Assembly (NCBI RefSeq): GCF_036320965.1
Contig: NC_092228.1
Coordinates: 19,862,469-19,926,468, forward strand
Length of the DNA stretch: 64,000 nt
Origin: Panulirus ornatus
Lineage: Eukaryota; Arthropoda; Malacostraca; Decapoda; Palinuridae
Reading direction: 5' to 3'
Under the pieces are notes generated by a model. The model was given only the letters and a program-made list of their open reading frames with translations. It had not been told where the DNA came from and ran no database searches. The translations under genes were made by a program, and so were the position numbers. Of the stretch, positions 42,401 to 53,779 are shown in pieces (position 1 is the first letter of the stretch; every line of letters starts with the position of its first letter).

Positions 42401-43870
42401 TACCACTGTTGCTGCTGCTGAGGCTACAGTTGTTGCTGTCACTGAGGCTACAACTGTTGCTGCTACTGAGGCTATCACTGTTGCTGCTACTGAGGCTACC
42501 ATTGTTGCTACTACTGAGGCTATCTTTGTTGCTGCTGCTGAGACTACAATTGTTGCTGCTACTGAGGCTACCACTGTTGCTGCTACTGAGGCTACCACTG
42601 TTGCTGTTGCTGAGGCTACAATTGTTGCTGTTACTGAGGCTACCACTGTTGCTGCTGCTGAGGTTATCACTGTTGCTACTACTGAGGCTATCATTGTTGC
42701 TGCTGCTGAGGCTACAATTGTTGCTGCTACTGAGGCTACCGTTGTTGCTACTACTGAGGTTACCACTGTTGCTGCTGCTGAGGCTACCATTGTTGCTGTT
42801 GCTGAGGCTACCACTGTTGCTGCTACTGAGGCTATCACTGTTGCTGCTACTGAGGCTATCACTGTTGCTGCTACTGAGACTACCGTTGTTGCTGCTGCTG
42901 AGGCTACCAATGTTGCTGCTACTGAGGCTACCGTTGTTGCTGCTGCTGAGGCTACCACTGTTGCTGCTGCTGAGGCTACCACTGTTGCTGCTACTGAGGC
43001 TACCGTTGTTGCTGCTGCTGAGGCTACCACTGTTGCTGCTGCTGAGGCTACAATTGTTGCTGTTGTTGAGGCTACCACTGTTGCTGCTACTGAGCCTACA
43101 ATTGTTGCTGTTGTTGAGGCTACCACTGTTGCTGCTACTGAGGCTACAATTGTTGCTGTTGTTGAGGCTACCACTGTTGCTGCTGCTGAGGCTACAGTTG
43201 TTGCTGTTGTTGAGGCTACCACTGTTGCTGCTACTGAGGCTACCGTTGTTGCTACTACTGAGGTTACCACTGTTGCTGCTGCTGAGGCTACCATTGTTAC
43301 TGTTACTGAGGCTATCACTTGCTGCTATTGAAGCTACCACTGTTGCTGCTACTGAGGCTACCATTGTTGCTGCTACTGAGGCTATCACTTGCTGCTGTTG
43401 AAGCTACCACTGTTGCTGTTACTGAGGCTACAATTGTTGCTGTTGCTGAGGTTACCACTGTTGCTGCTACTGAGCCTACAATTGTTGCTGTTGCTGAGGT
43501 TACCACTGTTGCTGTTACTGAGGCTACCATTGTTACTGCTGCTGAGTTTACCAATGTTACTACTAGAGTTATCTGTTGCTGCTGAGATTACCACTGCTGC
43601 TGCTGTTAGGAATACCATTGTTGCTTCCGCTGAGGCTACCACTGCTGCTGCAGTTGAGGCTATCAATGCTGCTGAGGCTACCACTACTAACGCAGTTAAG
43701 GCTATCAGTGCTGCTGTTGTGATGGCTACCACTGCTGCTGCTGCTGAGGCTATCAGTGCTCCTAAGGCTGCCACTGCTGCTGAGACTACCACTGCAGTTA
43801 AGGCTACCACTGCTGCTGAGACTACCACTGCAGTTAAGGCTACCACTGCTGCTGCTGTTGAGGCTATCAT
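39418..43870. repeat. 24-bp triplet-based minisatellite array, about 180 copies
   Basis: Tandem units of 24 bp with the core GAGGCTACCACTGTTGCTGC followed by TACT, with many one-codon variants (ACC/ATC/ACA, ACT/ATT, GCT/GTT). Units of 18, 21 and 27 bp occur at the ends. The unit itself is a run of related NNT/NCT triplets, suggesting an origin in a trinucleotide repeat. All frames of both strands are nearly free of stops: minus frames of 843 (Ser/Asn/Gly), 811 (Ala/Val/Ser/Thr) and 469 codons, and plus frames of 495, 374 and 371 codons (Leu/Arg or Ala/Thr). I see no reason to prefer any of them as a gene. Confidence 0.95.
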
Positions 43871-43959
43871 AGGTGATAGAGGAAGGCTTGGTGGCTGAAG
43901 CGGATCCATCCACTTCAGCAGGAAGCCGCCATCACCACAACGACATAACAACTGTAATT

Positions 43960-46030
43960 CATGAATGATGACACAGATTACCTCTGTGATGATGACACAG
44001 ATTACCTTCACTATGATGATGACACAGATTACCTTCCCTGTGATGATGACACAGATTACCTTCCCTGTGATGATGACACATTACCTTCACTATGATGATG
44101 ACACAGATTACCTTCACTGTGATGATGTCACAGATTACCTTCACTATGATGACACAGATTACCTTCACTGTGATGATGACACAGATTACCTTCACTATGA
44201 TGATGACACAGATTACCTTCCCTGTGATGATGACACAGATTACCTTCCCTGTGATGATGACACAGATTACCTTCCCTGTGATGATGACACATTACCTTCA
44301 CTATGATGATAACACAGATTACCTTCACTGTGATGATGACACAGATTACCTTCACTATGATGATGACACAGATTACCTTCACTGTGATGATGTCACAGAT
44401 TACCTTCACTATGATGACACAGATTACCTTCACTATGATGATGACACAGATTACCTTCACTATGATGATGACACAGATTACCTTCCCTGTGATGATGACA
44501 CAGATTACCTTCCCTGTGATGATGACACATTACCTTCACTATGATGATGACACAGATTACCTTCACTGTGATGATGTCACAGATTACCTTCACTATGATG
44601 ACACAGATTACCTTCACTGTGATGATGACACAGATTACCTTCACTATGATGATGACACAGATTACCTTCACTGTGATGATGACACAGATTACCTTCACTA
44701 TGATGATGACACAGATTACCTTCACTGTGATGATGACACAGATTACCTTCACTATGATGATGACACAGATTACCTTCACTGTGATGATGACACAGATTAC
44801 CTTCACTATGATGACACAGATTACCTTCACTGTGATGATGACACAGATTACCTTCACTATGATGATGACACAGATTACCTTCACTATGATGATGACACAA
44901 ATTACCTTCACTATGATGACACAGATTACCTTCACTGTGATGATGACACAGATTACCTTCACTATGATGATGACACAGATTACCTTCACTGTGATGATGA
45001 CACACATTACCTTCACTATGATGACACAGATTACCGTCTGTGATGATGACACAGATTACCTTCACAATGATGATGACACAGATTACCTTCTGTGATGACA
45101 CAGATTACCTTCACTATGATGATGACACAGATTACCTCACTTTGACGATGACACAGATTACCCTCTGTGATGATGACACAGATTACCTTCACTATGATGA
45201 TGACACAGATTACCTTCACTATGATGATACACAGATTACCTTTACTATGATGACACAGATTACCTTCTGTGATGATGACACAGATTACCTTCTGTGATGA
45301 TGACACAGATTACCTTCACTATGATGATGACACAGATTACCTTCTGTGATGATGACACAGATTACCTTCACTATGATGATAACACAGATTACCTTCACTG
45401 TGATGATGACACAGATTACCTTCACTATGATGATGACACAGATTACCTTCACTATGATGATGACACAAATTACCTTCACTATGATGACACAGATTGCCTT
45501 CTGTGATGATGACACAGATTACCTTCACTATGATGATGACACAGATTACCTTCACTGTGATGATGACACACATTACCTTCACTATGATGACACAGATTAC
45601 CGTCTGTGATGATGACACAGATTACCTTCACAATGATGATGACACAGATTACCTTCTGTGATGACACAGATTACCTTCACTATGATGATGACACAGATTA
45701 CCTCACTTTGACGATGACACAGATTACCCTCTGTGATGATGACACAGATTACCTTCACTATGATGATACACAGATTACCTTTACTATGATGACACAGATT
45801 ACCTTCACTATGATGATAACACAGATTACCTTCACTGTGATGATGACACATTACCTTCACTGTGATGATGACACAGTACCTTCACTATGATGATGGCACA
45901 GATTACCTTCATTATAATGACATTATCTTCACTAAAATGATGGCACAGATTACCGTCACTATAATAATGTCAGATTACCTTCATTATAATGATGGCACAG
46001 ATTACCTTCACCCTAATGATGGCACAGAGT
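43960..46030. repeat. 27-bp minisatellite array, about 75 copies
   Basis: Tandem units of 27 bp with the core GATGATGACACAGATTACCT, differing mainly in the end (TCACTAT, TCACTGT, TCCCTGT or the shorter TCTGT). Units of 24 bp lack one GAT. A marked block with ACCGTCTGTG and CTTTGACGATG occurs at 45031 and again at 45597, so it was duplicated about 566 bp away. From about 45900 onward units decay (TTCATTATAATG). Confidence 0.95.
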
Positions 46031-46290
46031 AACACGCCATCATAGTAATGACAGAGCAACACCGTGGTCATCATTCAAGGCAAAAATAATCATAAATTAT
46101 ACATGCTCCTGATTATCTCACACTGCTTTGATAGTGTGATTAACATGAGCGATTATGTCGCGGACCGCTCTGGTAACAAGACAATTATCATACGAGATCA
46201 CAATGCATCATACAACGGCGAATCATGCAGTAATGTATTGTACCTCCCCACCCCCCCCACCTCCCCTCCCCTCGAGCAGCTATTGGAGAT

Positions 46291-46295
<5 letters not shown>

Positions 46296-46366
<71 letters not shown>
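46296..46366. repeat. (GA)n microsatellite
   Basis: GA tract of about 70 bp. Confidence 0.98.
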
Positions 46367-46367
<1 letters not shown>

Positions 46368-46483
46368 GGGGTAGCAAAGAAAGAAAGATAGTAAAGTGTC
46401 AGACTGAATGAATGAATTAGAGAGAGAGGTTAGCGTGTGTGTGTGTGTGAGGAAGATACAGTGAATGCCGTCGGGGGGGGGGA

Positions 46484-46485
<2 letters not shown>

Positions 46486-46542
<57 letters not shown>
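46486..46542. repeat. (GA)n microsatellite
   Basis: GA tract of about 57 bp. Confidence 0.98.
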
Positions 46543-46547
<5 letters not shown>

Positions 46548-46621
46548 TGGAGGTGTATCTATAATGAGGAATTAACCTGCCTCACTTACCTCTGTCCACA
46601 CATATTGTCAGGGATGACGCA

Positions 46622-46624
<3 letters not shown>

Positions 46625-46689
<65 letters not shown>
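46625..46689. repeat. (CT)n microsatellite
   Basis: CT tract of 65 bp, complementary to the GA tract 80 bp upstream. Confidence 0.98.
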
Positions 46690-46693
<4 letters not shown>

Positions 46694-46704
46694 GATGATT
46701 ATAT

Positions 46705-46806
46705 ACAGGTGAACACGTCACGTTGCCTGGCCAGGATCTGTATGTGTACATGTGTGGCTGTATGTAAATGTACATGGGTGAACGCATCACTTTGCCTGGT
46801 AGGATT

Positions 46807-46880
<74 letters not shown>

Positions 46881-46929
46881 CGTGTGTGTATGATTTTATA
46901 TAGGTGAACGCGTCACGTTGCGTGGCAAG

Positions 46930-46961
<32 letters not shown>

Positions 46962-47125
46962 GTATGTGTGTATGTGTGCGTGTGTGTGTGTGTATGTGTG
47001 CGTGTGTGTATGATTTTATATAGGTGAACGCGTCACGTTGCGTGGCAAGGTGTGTGTGTGTTTGTGTGTGTGTAGGTGAATGCGTCGCGTTGCCTGGGAA
47101 GGTGTACATGTGTGTGTGTGTGTGT
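46705..47125. repeat. Compound repeat: GGTGAACGCGTCACGTTGC phrase in GT tracts
   Basis: A phrase like GGTGAACGCGTCACGTTGC(G/C)TGG occurs five times (about 46709, 46777, 46904, 47024, 47074) separated by (GT)n. The two middle copies share about 65 bp including GTATGATTTTATATA and are 120 bp apart, indicating duplication of a compound unit. Confidence 0.85.
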
Positions 47126-47234
47126 GTGTATGTGTACGACAATGAACAATCCAAGCCTCATGAATATATTCTTGCTCGTTCTATGTATAAAACATACACA
47201 TATGTATCCCAGGCGTGGGACGCACGTTAACCCG

Positions 47235-47620
47235 TCACGTGCGCCATATCTGCTATAGACACGTACAAGGAAATGGCCGCCCGTACGTGCATCCGTTACA
47301 GCTGTATTCGCTAACATGTAGCGGAGACATGGCCCACCGACCATACACACGTCTCCTGCTGTATCAGGCATGTTACATACATCCGCTGTAGCTGTATTAA
47401 GACACGTATGGAGGTATGGCTGGCTGTAGACAGACGAGCGTTACAGCTGAAATAAAAGGTACAGAGGTATTGTGGCCTATACATGCAGCTGTGTGTTACG
47501 AACAGAGGAATGGCGGGTTCGTGGATCTGTCCGTTACAGCTGTATCGGACACGTATGGAGGTATGGCGGGGCCCCGTAGATGTATCCGTTGTGCCGCTGT
47601 ATCACAAGCCCAACTTTAAT
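47235..47620. repeat. Degenerate tandem repeat of about 75-100 bp
   Basis: Loose copies of a phrase such as ATCCGTTACAGCTGTAT together with ACACGTATGGAGGTATGGC recur at about 47290, 47385, 47440, 47530 and 47580. The units are diverged and of uneven length. Confidence 0.6.
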
Positions 47621-48085
47621 TATAAACTCCGCCAGTTCCTTGAGCTGCCGCACGCACGCACACACACACACAATTCCGGTAAGTCTGACGCCCTTTACAC
47701 GCACCATACGCTCACTACCTCCCGCGTCATACGCCCGTCACGTCACCTCATTTTCACGGAGTTATTATTCCGTTACGCATTGGCTTCGTAATTGTGGGGG
47801 TAAAGTGAGAGTATTAGTGAGTGGAAGGCGAGTGTTCGTCATATCGGAGTCCGAGCCGGCCGGCCTAGCAACCCGGGAGGCCTGTATGGAGTCGCCACGT
47901 CTCGCAAGATGCTTTGCCTTTTACTGTCTCAAGGCCAGATAACGCCGTATGGAACCTCATTCCCCTTTATGTCAACCCTATCTATACCGAAAAACCTTTA
48001 ACATTTGATTAGTTTAAAGCTGGGATGAATGAATAATGTAAACAACCGGTGCGTTATTGAAGGAGAATCAGGCAACTGTTCGGTT
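47621..48085. other. Unique segment
   Basis: About 460 bp of mixed composition upstream of the promoter-like cluster. No coding region I can name. Confidence 0.45.
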
Positions 48086-48087
48086 AA

Positions 48088-48180
48088 AATGGCGGGAAAT
48101 AGTAACTGATGACGTCACAAGGTAGACAGCCGGCGGGAGAGGCTTATATAAAGTTGCCTGCAATAGCTGGCAACATTTCA
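48088..48180 (+). promoter_or_regulatory. Possible Pol II core promoter (E2F-like, CRE, TATA)
   Basis: Three promoter-type motifs lie in order: GGCGGGAAA (48091-48099, an E2F-type site), the perfect palindrome TGACGTCA (48110-48117, CRE/ATF) and TATATAAAG (48145-48153) in GC-rich surroundings (CGGCGGGAGAGGCTTATATA). The TATA box is not part of an (AT)n tract. A start site would be expected near 48175. The first short frame downstream with a fair ATG context is at 48299 and has only 19 codons, so the product is unknown; the transcript could be spliced or non-coding. Motif spacing is what supports this; single motifs would be expected by chance. Confidence 0.45.
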
Positions 48181-49131
48181 AGCCAGAGAAGCATTTGATT
48201 GAAAAACAGTTTTAGGTTTTTCTTTTCTTTTCCAAGCTTTCCCTTAAATCACACATCTCAACCCGGCGGTGGAATATTGAAAAAGGAAATGTTTAGTCAT
48301 GGCACCAGCTGACCCAGGGGGGTTGGTTAGGAGCAATAAGATCAAACAAAAACACTAGGCAGACACAAAGCAGCAGCAGCAGCAGACCACAAACAAAGGG
48401 CCTAACCACATCCAAACCACCACCTTCGTATAGCACCAATGTCGCACCACTACGCTATATACGCTACGCTATATATACAGGTGTAGCGTACGTGGAGGCT
48501 CGATATATATATGTCACCTAAACCAAATATTCCACCGGGAGGAAACCATGGGACTAGGAGGGAAGGGAAATACAAAGGGATATACGTAAGGAAGAGAGGG
48601 TGGCGTGCGCGGCGGCATACATATGGGGGCGCTCCCTAGATTACAAGGGGGGGGGACCCGCCACCACCATGGTCGGTTTGGGGGCGATTTGAAAATGAAC
48701 AGTTGCCTACGTCACACATGGTTGGGCCAAACAATGTATATATATACACACGTGACGCACGAAACTTAATTCCGGCTCTTATAATCACACGGCGAGACAA
48801 TAGTGTGGTTTTACGTTCGTGAACGCATCCATTCGTGGCAGACACTCAACGTATGTTATGTATAGACGTGTATTCATAACTTGCATGTGACAAATTAGCT
48901 CGTCCCATTGTGTGGAGGGTTTGTGTATAACGTTCATTTTGGCGGGCCAGATATGGTCAGCCATACACACACACGGACACTGTGACGCCGCCATATTGGT
49001 GGTGGAGGAGGTAATTGTGTTCACCTTTTGTGTGGGATATTAACTGTGTTTATACTGGATGTTGTGACCTGTAGATGTATTGATATAACTTATAAGTTAG
49101 TTCACTTTATATGCAGTTTTTTTTATAAACT

Positions 49132-49134
<3 letters not shown>
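48181..49134. other. Unique segment downstream of the promoter-like cluster
   Basis: About 950 bp without tandem repeats apart from a short CAG run (near 48380) and an ACAC run. No open frame longer than about 80 codons and none that I recognise. At 48987-48997 GCCGCCATATT is the reverse complement of AATATGGCGGC, the YY1/Pho-type site. Confidence 0.45.

Positions 49135-49214
<80 letters not shown>
49135..49214. repeat. (AT)n microsatellite
   Basis: AT tract of 80 bp. No RTE or short element is attached to it. Confidence 0.98.
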
Positions 49215-49216
<2 letters not shown>

Positions 49217-49328
49217 CTATGAGTCGACGGGAAAATGAAACACGATAAATTCCCAAGTGCACTTTCGTGTAAGAATCACATTAGGGGAGACACAAGAAAG
49301 AAATCTTAAGTCATATGATATATAACGA

Positions 49329-49330
<2 letters not shown>

Positions 49331-49394
<64 letters not shown>
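49331..49394. repeat. (AT)n microsatellite
   Basis: AT tract of 64 bp. No element attached. Confidence 0.98.
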
Positions 49395-49396
<2 letters not shown>

Positions 49397-49510
49397 AATT
49401 TACGGGTTTCTTTCAAATTCTCATGTGGATTCAGTTGATGATCAGTGTACTTGAAATGCTATTTTTATGTTATCAGTTATTCGGAACTAGAAGCATTGAT
49501 CAGTAGGTAA

Positions 49511-49551
<41 letters not shown>
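49511..49551. repeat. (CA)n microsatellite
   Basis: CA tract of about 41 bp. Confidence 0.97.
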
Positions 49552-49554
<3 letters not shown>

Positions 49555-49739
49555 GTGTGCTGGAGAAACTTTTAGAAACTTGAAGAATCTAGATGAACTT
49601 AAGGTGCAGTGGTAAGTGGTTAGGGCTACCCGTGTGATTTGTGGAGTTAAGAGTTCTAGAAGTTAATCACAAGGCGATAATAACTGATGTTAAGTAATAA
49701 CTGCTTTAGCGTTTAGTTGATTATGTGTTTACCTGACCG

Positions 49740-50095
49740 ACACATATGTGTGGTTATGGCTCGTGAACAGATACAGCTGTAATGGCCTAACTAACTAGTT
49801 CCAGTAATGGCCTAGTTACTATAGTACCAGTTTTAGGTATGGCCTGGTGACTGGTACCAATCGTTGTTATGGCTAATGAGTAGTTCCAGCTTTGATATAG
49901 GGTTAGTGACTAACTACAGCTGTAGTTAAAGCTAGTGACTAGTTACGTTTAGAAAGTAGTTACTCCTGTTAGATTACGTTCAGGAGTTACAGGTTAGTTA
50001 TTAGTGACAGCTGTAGTAACAACTATTGACCCATTACGTGTGTAGTTATAACCACTCACTAGTTACATTTGATAACTAGTAACTAGACAGCTCAG
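49740..50095. repeat. Degenerate repeat around CTAGTTAC
   Basis: Loose copies of a phrase built from TAGTTACAGCTGTAGTTA and GGCTAGTGACTAGTT at roughly 30-40 bp spacing, strongly diverged. It looks like an old minisatellite. Confidence 0.55.
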
Positions 50096-50149
50096 ACGCT
50101 GGGAAAGTCCAAGATCAAAATGTAATCCTGAAAATAGAAATGAATTACT

Positions 50150-50645
50150 TACTTGTGTGTTCGATGATAATCGCTGGGTTTAATGTGGCATGATAATCAT
50201 CCTTTGGATAGTACGATAATCCTTAGGTTTATTGTAACAAAATAATTATATTTTTCTTATGAATCAGGGTTTATTGTAACAAGTTAATCATACTTTTGTT
50301 ACAATCCAGGATTTATTTAACAAAGTCATTATACTTTTGTTACAATCCAGGATTTATTTAACAAAGTCATTATACTTTTGTTACAATTCAGGATTTATTT
50401 AAGAAAATAATTATACTTTTACAGGATTTATTGTAACAAAATAATTATACTTTTGTTACAATCCAGGATTTATTGTAACAAGATAATTATGCTTTTGATT
50501 CTAATCTCCGGGTTTTCCATAATTGAAAATAATTATACTATTCATAGTAATCCCTGGGTATATTAAAAGAAAAATGATTATACTTTTCATGGTAAACTCC
50601 TGATTGATTTCTTATACAGATAATTAGACTGAATAGTAAACCCGG
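50150..50645. repeat. About 42-bp A/T-rich minisatellite, about 10 diverged copies
   Basis: Units with the core ATTATACTTTTGTTACAATC followed by CAGGATTTATT and either GTAACAAAATA or TAACAAAGTC. The central units are alike, while outer ones decay into CATGGTAAACTCCTG-type sequence. Confidence 0.8.
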
Positions 50646-50685
50646 ATGAATTAGGACAAGAATAATCATCCTCTTGACCGACCTC

Positions 50686-51275
50686 AATTTTCACACGCTG
50701 TCCGGAACTTTGACACCAGCTTCTACAGTTTCTCATCTGCCGCCAACGCCGTATCATCAGCAAATACGACAGACCTCGAATTTATTGGGAGAAAGTTCAT
50801 GACGCTTATGACTAATGAAAATTACCTTATTTTTTCCATTTTCTTTAGTAATCCCAGATTGTACGTGTTTCAGTTTTCCTGGTCCCCCATCTTGCGTCCG
50901 TACAACACCAGTGGTTGTGCTATAACACCAAAAATACCCCCATGTCTACCATCATAGATAGCGACGTCTGTTTCCACACTCCTCAGTGCTCCCAGGACCT
51001 CCTTCGCCCCCTCACCCACCTTATGGTTGCTCACTGCATCGCCCATAGTTCCATCCGCTGCCATGTTCACTCCCAGGTGTCTCGGACACTCCTTTTCCTC
51101 CAGGTTCTCTCCAGTAACACGCATGCTCTCTGACCAACCTGTCCTTCTCCATGACCAAACCGTAATAACATTACTTTTATTCACATTGGCTCTCCTCTTC
51201 CTCGACTCACACGCTCTCCCAAACTCAGGCACCAGCTTCTACAGTTTCTTACCTCGGATCTGCCACCAGAGGTGA
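50686..51275 (-). pseudogene. Degraded RTE-like reverse-transcriptase relic
   Basis: On the minus strand, 50870-51232 reads as the RT thumb and later region (ANVNKSNVI; HLGVNMAADGTM, where the intact family has LGVDLAADGTM), with VLYGRKM where the family has MLYGCEAW. At its far end (50686-50767) lies a FADDTALAADEKL block followed by a stop. That block belongs before, not after, the thumb, so the relic is rearranged. The same block in inverted orientation is at 51359-51440. Confidence 0.75.
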
Positions 51276-51620
51276 GGGAGGTAAGTACATGGGGTTGGAG
51301 AGATAGAGGCAGATGTACAACCTATTAGGAAGGGATGGGCCAAGAGGAGGGTCAATTTGTATTTGCTGATGATACGGCGTTGGCGGCAGATGAGAAACTG
51401 TAGAAGCTGGTGTCAAAGTTCCGGACAGCGTGTGAAAATTGAAAAATTAGGAATGAATGTGAATAAAAGCAATGGTATGGGGTTTACCAGCGGAAAGAGA
51501 CAGTTTCATGGAGTTGTGAGTCTGAATGGTGAATACTGGAAAGACGTGAGGTGTTTTGAATACCCAGGAGTGGACGTGGCAGCAAATGGAACCATATGGG
51601 AGGTTGAGTGAGTCGTTGTT
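51276..51620 (+). pseudogene. Degraded RTE-like reverse-transcriptase relic, head to head
   Basis: The plus strand continues from EVREVSTWGW-like sequence (family: VVREVNA) through FADDTALAADEKL (51361), stops, MNVNKSNGM, VSLNGEYWKDVRCFEYPGVD and VAANGT. It is truncated near 51615. Together with the minus-strand relic it forms a head-to-head pair meeting near 51275. Confidence 0.75.
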
Positions 51621-51902
51621 TAAGGGAAGGGATGGTTACCTGGTAGGGGCAATAGGTCATAAAGTGTAGGTTGAGTGGAAGGGGGAAAATCACATCCCTT
51701 GTGGTACATGGGAAAGATGCAAGTTGTTAGTAAGAGACGTAAGTGCTCCCACAAGGAAACGTTGCCGGCAAAACGCACGCGCACCCAACACAGGGAACAT
51801 TCGCCACGTCGTTAATGAGAACGTTGTGATAGGTTCTGTACATTGAAGTTCACATGACAGGCACAGTAGAGAGAAACACCTGCGCATTCTAGCACGCACG
51901 CC

Positions 51903-51965
<63 letters not shown>

Positions 51966-52290
51966 GCAATTACAGTCGGTAAACTATCGTCAAAGACAAT
52001 TAGAAGCTGTCTGGATGAGAGTTTTCCAAAGGCAACGCCAATTGGAAGTCGGAGACGGGCGTAAAAGACGTGACGTGAGGAGCAGCGACTTCTCCTGCTC
52101 CTGGACCGAGTCGAGCATTGGGTGCACATCCAGAGTCGCGTTCGGTGGTGCACTGTAATCTTAGCCATGCCACAGGGAAGGTGGCCTGGCTCCTCAAGTG
52201 AGGTTGGTTGGGGGAAAATAAAGTCTTTTCTAAGTAGTTCTAAGAACAGGACTCCTACAGTGGATGGAGAATTACAGTCCAATTGTTATG
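51621..52290. other. Unique segment with CA tract
   Basis: About 670 bp with (CA)n at 51905-51963. No gene or element that I can name. Confidence 0.45.
51905..51963. repeat. (CA)n microsatellite
   Basis: CA tract of about 59 bp. Confidence 0.98.
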
Positions 52291-52800
52291 TTCACTAAGA
52301 TGTTACGAGGCTTCGCCTGCTCCAGTTTGTACAGTCACTGTTGCAGAGGGTGTAGCATAGAGAGTACAATATCGTCAAAGAACTCTCCACTCCAAAGGAG
52401 TCTACATTTCGCTGCTACTGAATGAAGTGTAGTCGTAGGCTACAGGGGCCTTGAGAAAATTCCCGTGTAACGCCAGGACGCTGTCGTAATAGATTGATCC
52501 TTTGGTGATTATGATGAATGAGCATTGACCAGTGGTGTTTCGCTGGGTTCAGTCTTGGGACCACTGTCATCCCTGATCGGTGTGAAGAGTCTTCCAGGAC
52601 TTGAAACATCCCATGACTTCCCAGGAACTGCAGTATGTTCGTAAGTGATTCTAAACTTAGCGAGAGGAAGAAGGGATATGGAGGACTGTGACAACACACG
52701 AAGCCACCTGGACAATCTCTAGTCCCGGTCACATCCATAAGTCATGAATGGAAATTAACTGGACCACATTGAAGATGGCAGGCAGTCGGTGAAATGAGGC
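52290..52800 (+). pseudogene. CR1/Jockey-like LINE reverse-transcriptase relic
   Basis: One plus frame reads QDAVVID, a stop, SFGDYDE, a stop, then TSGVSLGSVLGPLSSLIGV (about 52470-52580). The last part matches the strongly conserved SGVPQGSVLGPLLFLI box of CR1/Jockey-type LINEs, and the upstream part matches R.QRVVI(D/N)G.....W.. before it. TGA stops replace expected Gly and Trp codons. Further on, at about 52670-52760, DCDNTRSHLDNL followed by SHP and MNGN resembles the LQ.DLD.L..WS..W.M.FN region in a shifted frame. No catalytic box is clear. It is dead and old. Confidence 0.65.
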
Positions 52801-53696
52801 CAGACTCTGGGGCCTCATCTTGTAAACAAGTGGTGGGAATGTACGTGGAGGAGGAAGATTGGGGCTGGCCTAGTCCCTTACCTTATCACCAGAGCAGCGC
52901 CACCGCAGCAGCAGGAGTGTCGTAATGGAGGAGGGAAACCGTGTGTTGGTCCGTGACAAAATGACCTTCACACACACATGGGAAAAGAGATAAGGAGAGG
53001 CAGGTGATGCTGTGTCCTTCACTAGATCAAAGGAAGTCATGGAAAGTGATTGTCGAAGGCGCCAGTATGGTCTAAGGCTGTTGTAAGGTCCGTTTGTATG
53101 GTGAAGTTGTGGATGAATTTAGGTATGTGGGAGGAGAGGTTAGCAAGGAGGCTGGTGGGAGGGAAGCTACACTTAAGCTCTGATTAATGTGCACTCGAAA
53201 TTTACCTGGAGTAGATTGTCCCACTGGCTCGTGTCGAGCTGTGTTCAGAAGCCAAGTGTGGATGTACAGTAAGGGCTGGAGAAGCGGGAGAAAGATAAGA
53301 GCAGTGCATATAGAGGGTCGCCTTGGCATACATGGAACTTGAAGGATCAGATGAGAATGTTGTGGAGAGAAAGGTCATGTGATGTGATTATGTCGAGACA
53401 GAGTTTGTGGATGAAGAAGTGTTTTAGGATGGTGTGGTGAAGGTACACAACGTAGGGTAGACGTACGTGGGTTGGTCAAGCCGACACCTCGCTGGACAGT
53501 ACAAGGTGTACGTTGAGGAGAGGAAGAGTACGGTAGTGTGGTGTGGAGGAAGGGCTGAGGAGGTGTACATAGTGGCTGTACACACCCCCACACCCATAAC
53601 GGACACCATACAGGAGGGAGGATGACAGAGAGGGCGCGAGAGACGGGAGTCCCACGGATGCAGAAGAGCCTCCCCGTATAGCACAAGTAGGTGATG

Positions 53697-53697
<1 letters not shown>
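52801..53697. other. Unique segment, possibly continuing LINE relic
   Basis: About 900 bp. A plus frame near 53105-53170 reads DEFRYVGGEVSKEAGG, which faintly resembles the FKYLG.....  stretch after the catalytic region of LINE RTs. Interrupted throughout. Nothing else seen. Confidence 0.35.
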
Positions 53698-53754
<57 letters not shown>

Positions 53755-53779
53755 GCGCGCGCACGCGTGTGTGTGTGTG
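53698..53779. repeat. Compound (CA)n(CG)n(TG)n alternating tract
   Basis: An uninterrupted run of alternating purine and pyrimidine: (CA)n to 53740, then (CG)n to about 53761, ACGCG and (TG)n to 53779. It is 80 bp long and ends in an imperfect mirror of its start. This is the classical composition for Z-DNA. Confidence 0.95.

Larger units (their letters stand above)
46031..46700. other. Unique segment with GA and CT tracts
   Basis: Single-copy-looking sequence broken by GA tracts (46296-46366, 46486-46542) and a CT tract (46625-46689). No gene seen. The plus frame 46064-46411 has ordinary composition for 70 codons but no recognisable domain. Confidence 0.45.

Noticed and set aside
40857..43388. 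843-codon minus-strand open frame rich in Ser, Asn and Gly
   Set aside because: It lies wholly in the 24-bp array, and overlapping frames of 811 and about 370 codons exist in other registers and on the other strand. The unit merely lacks stops.
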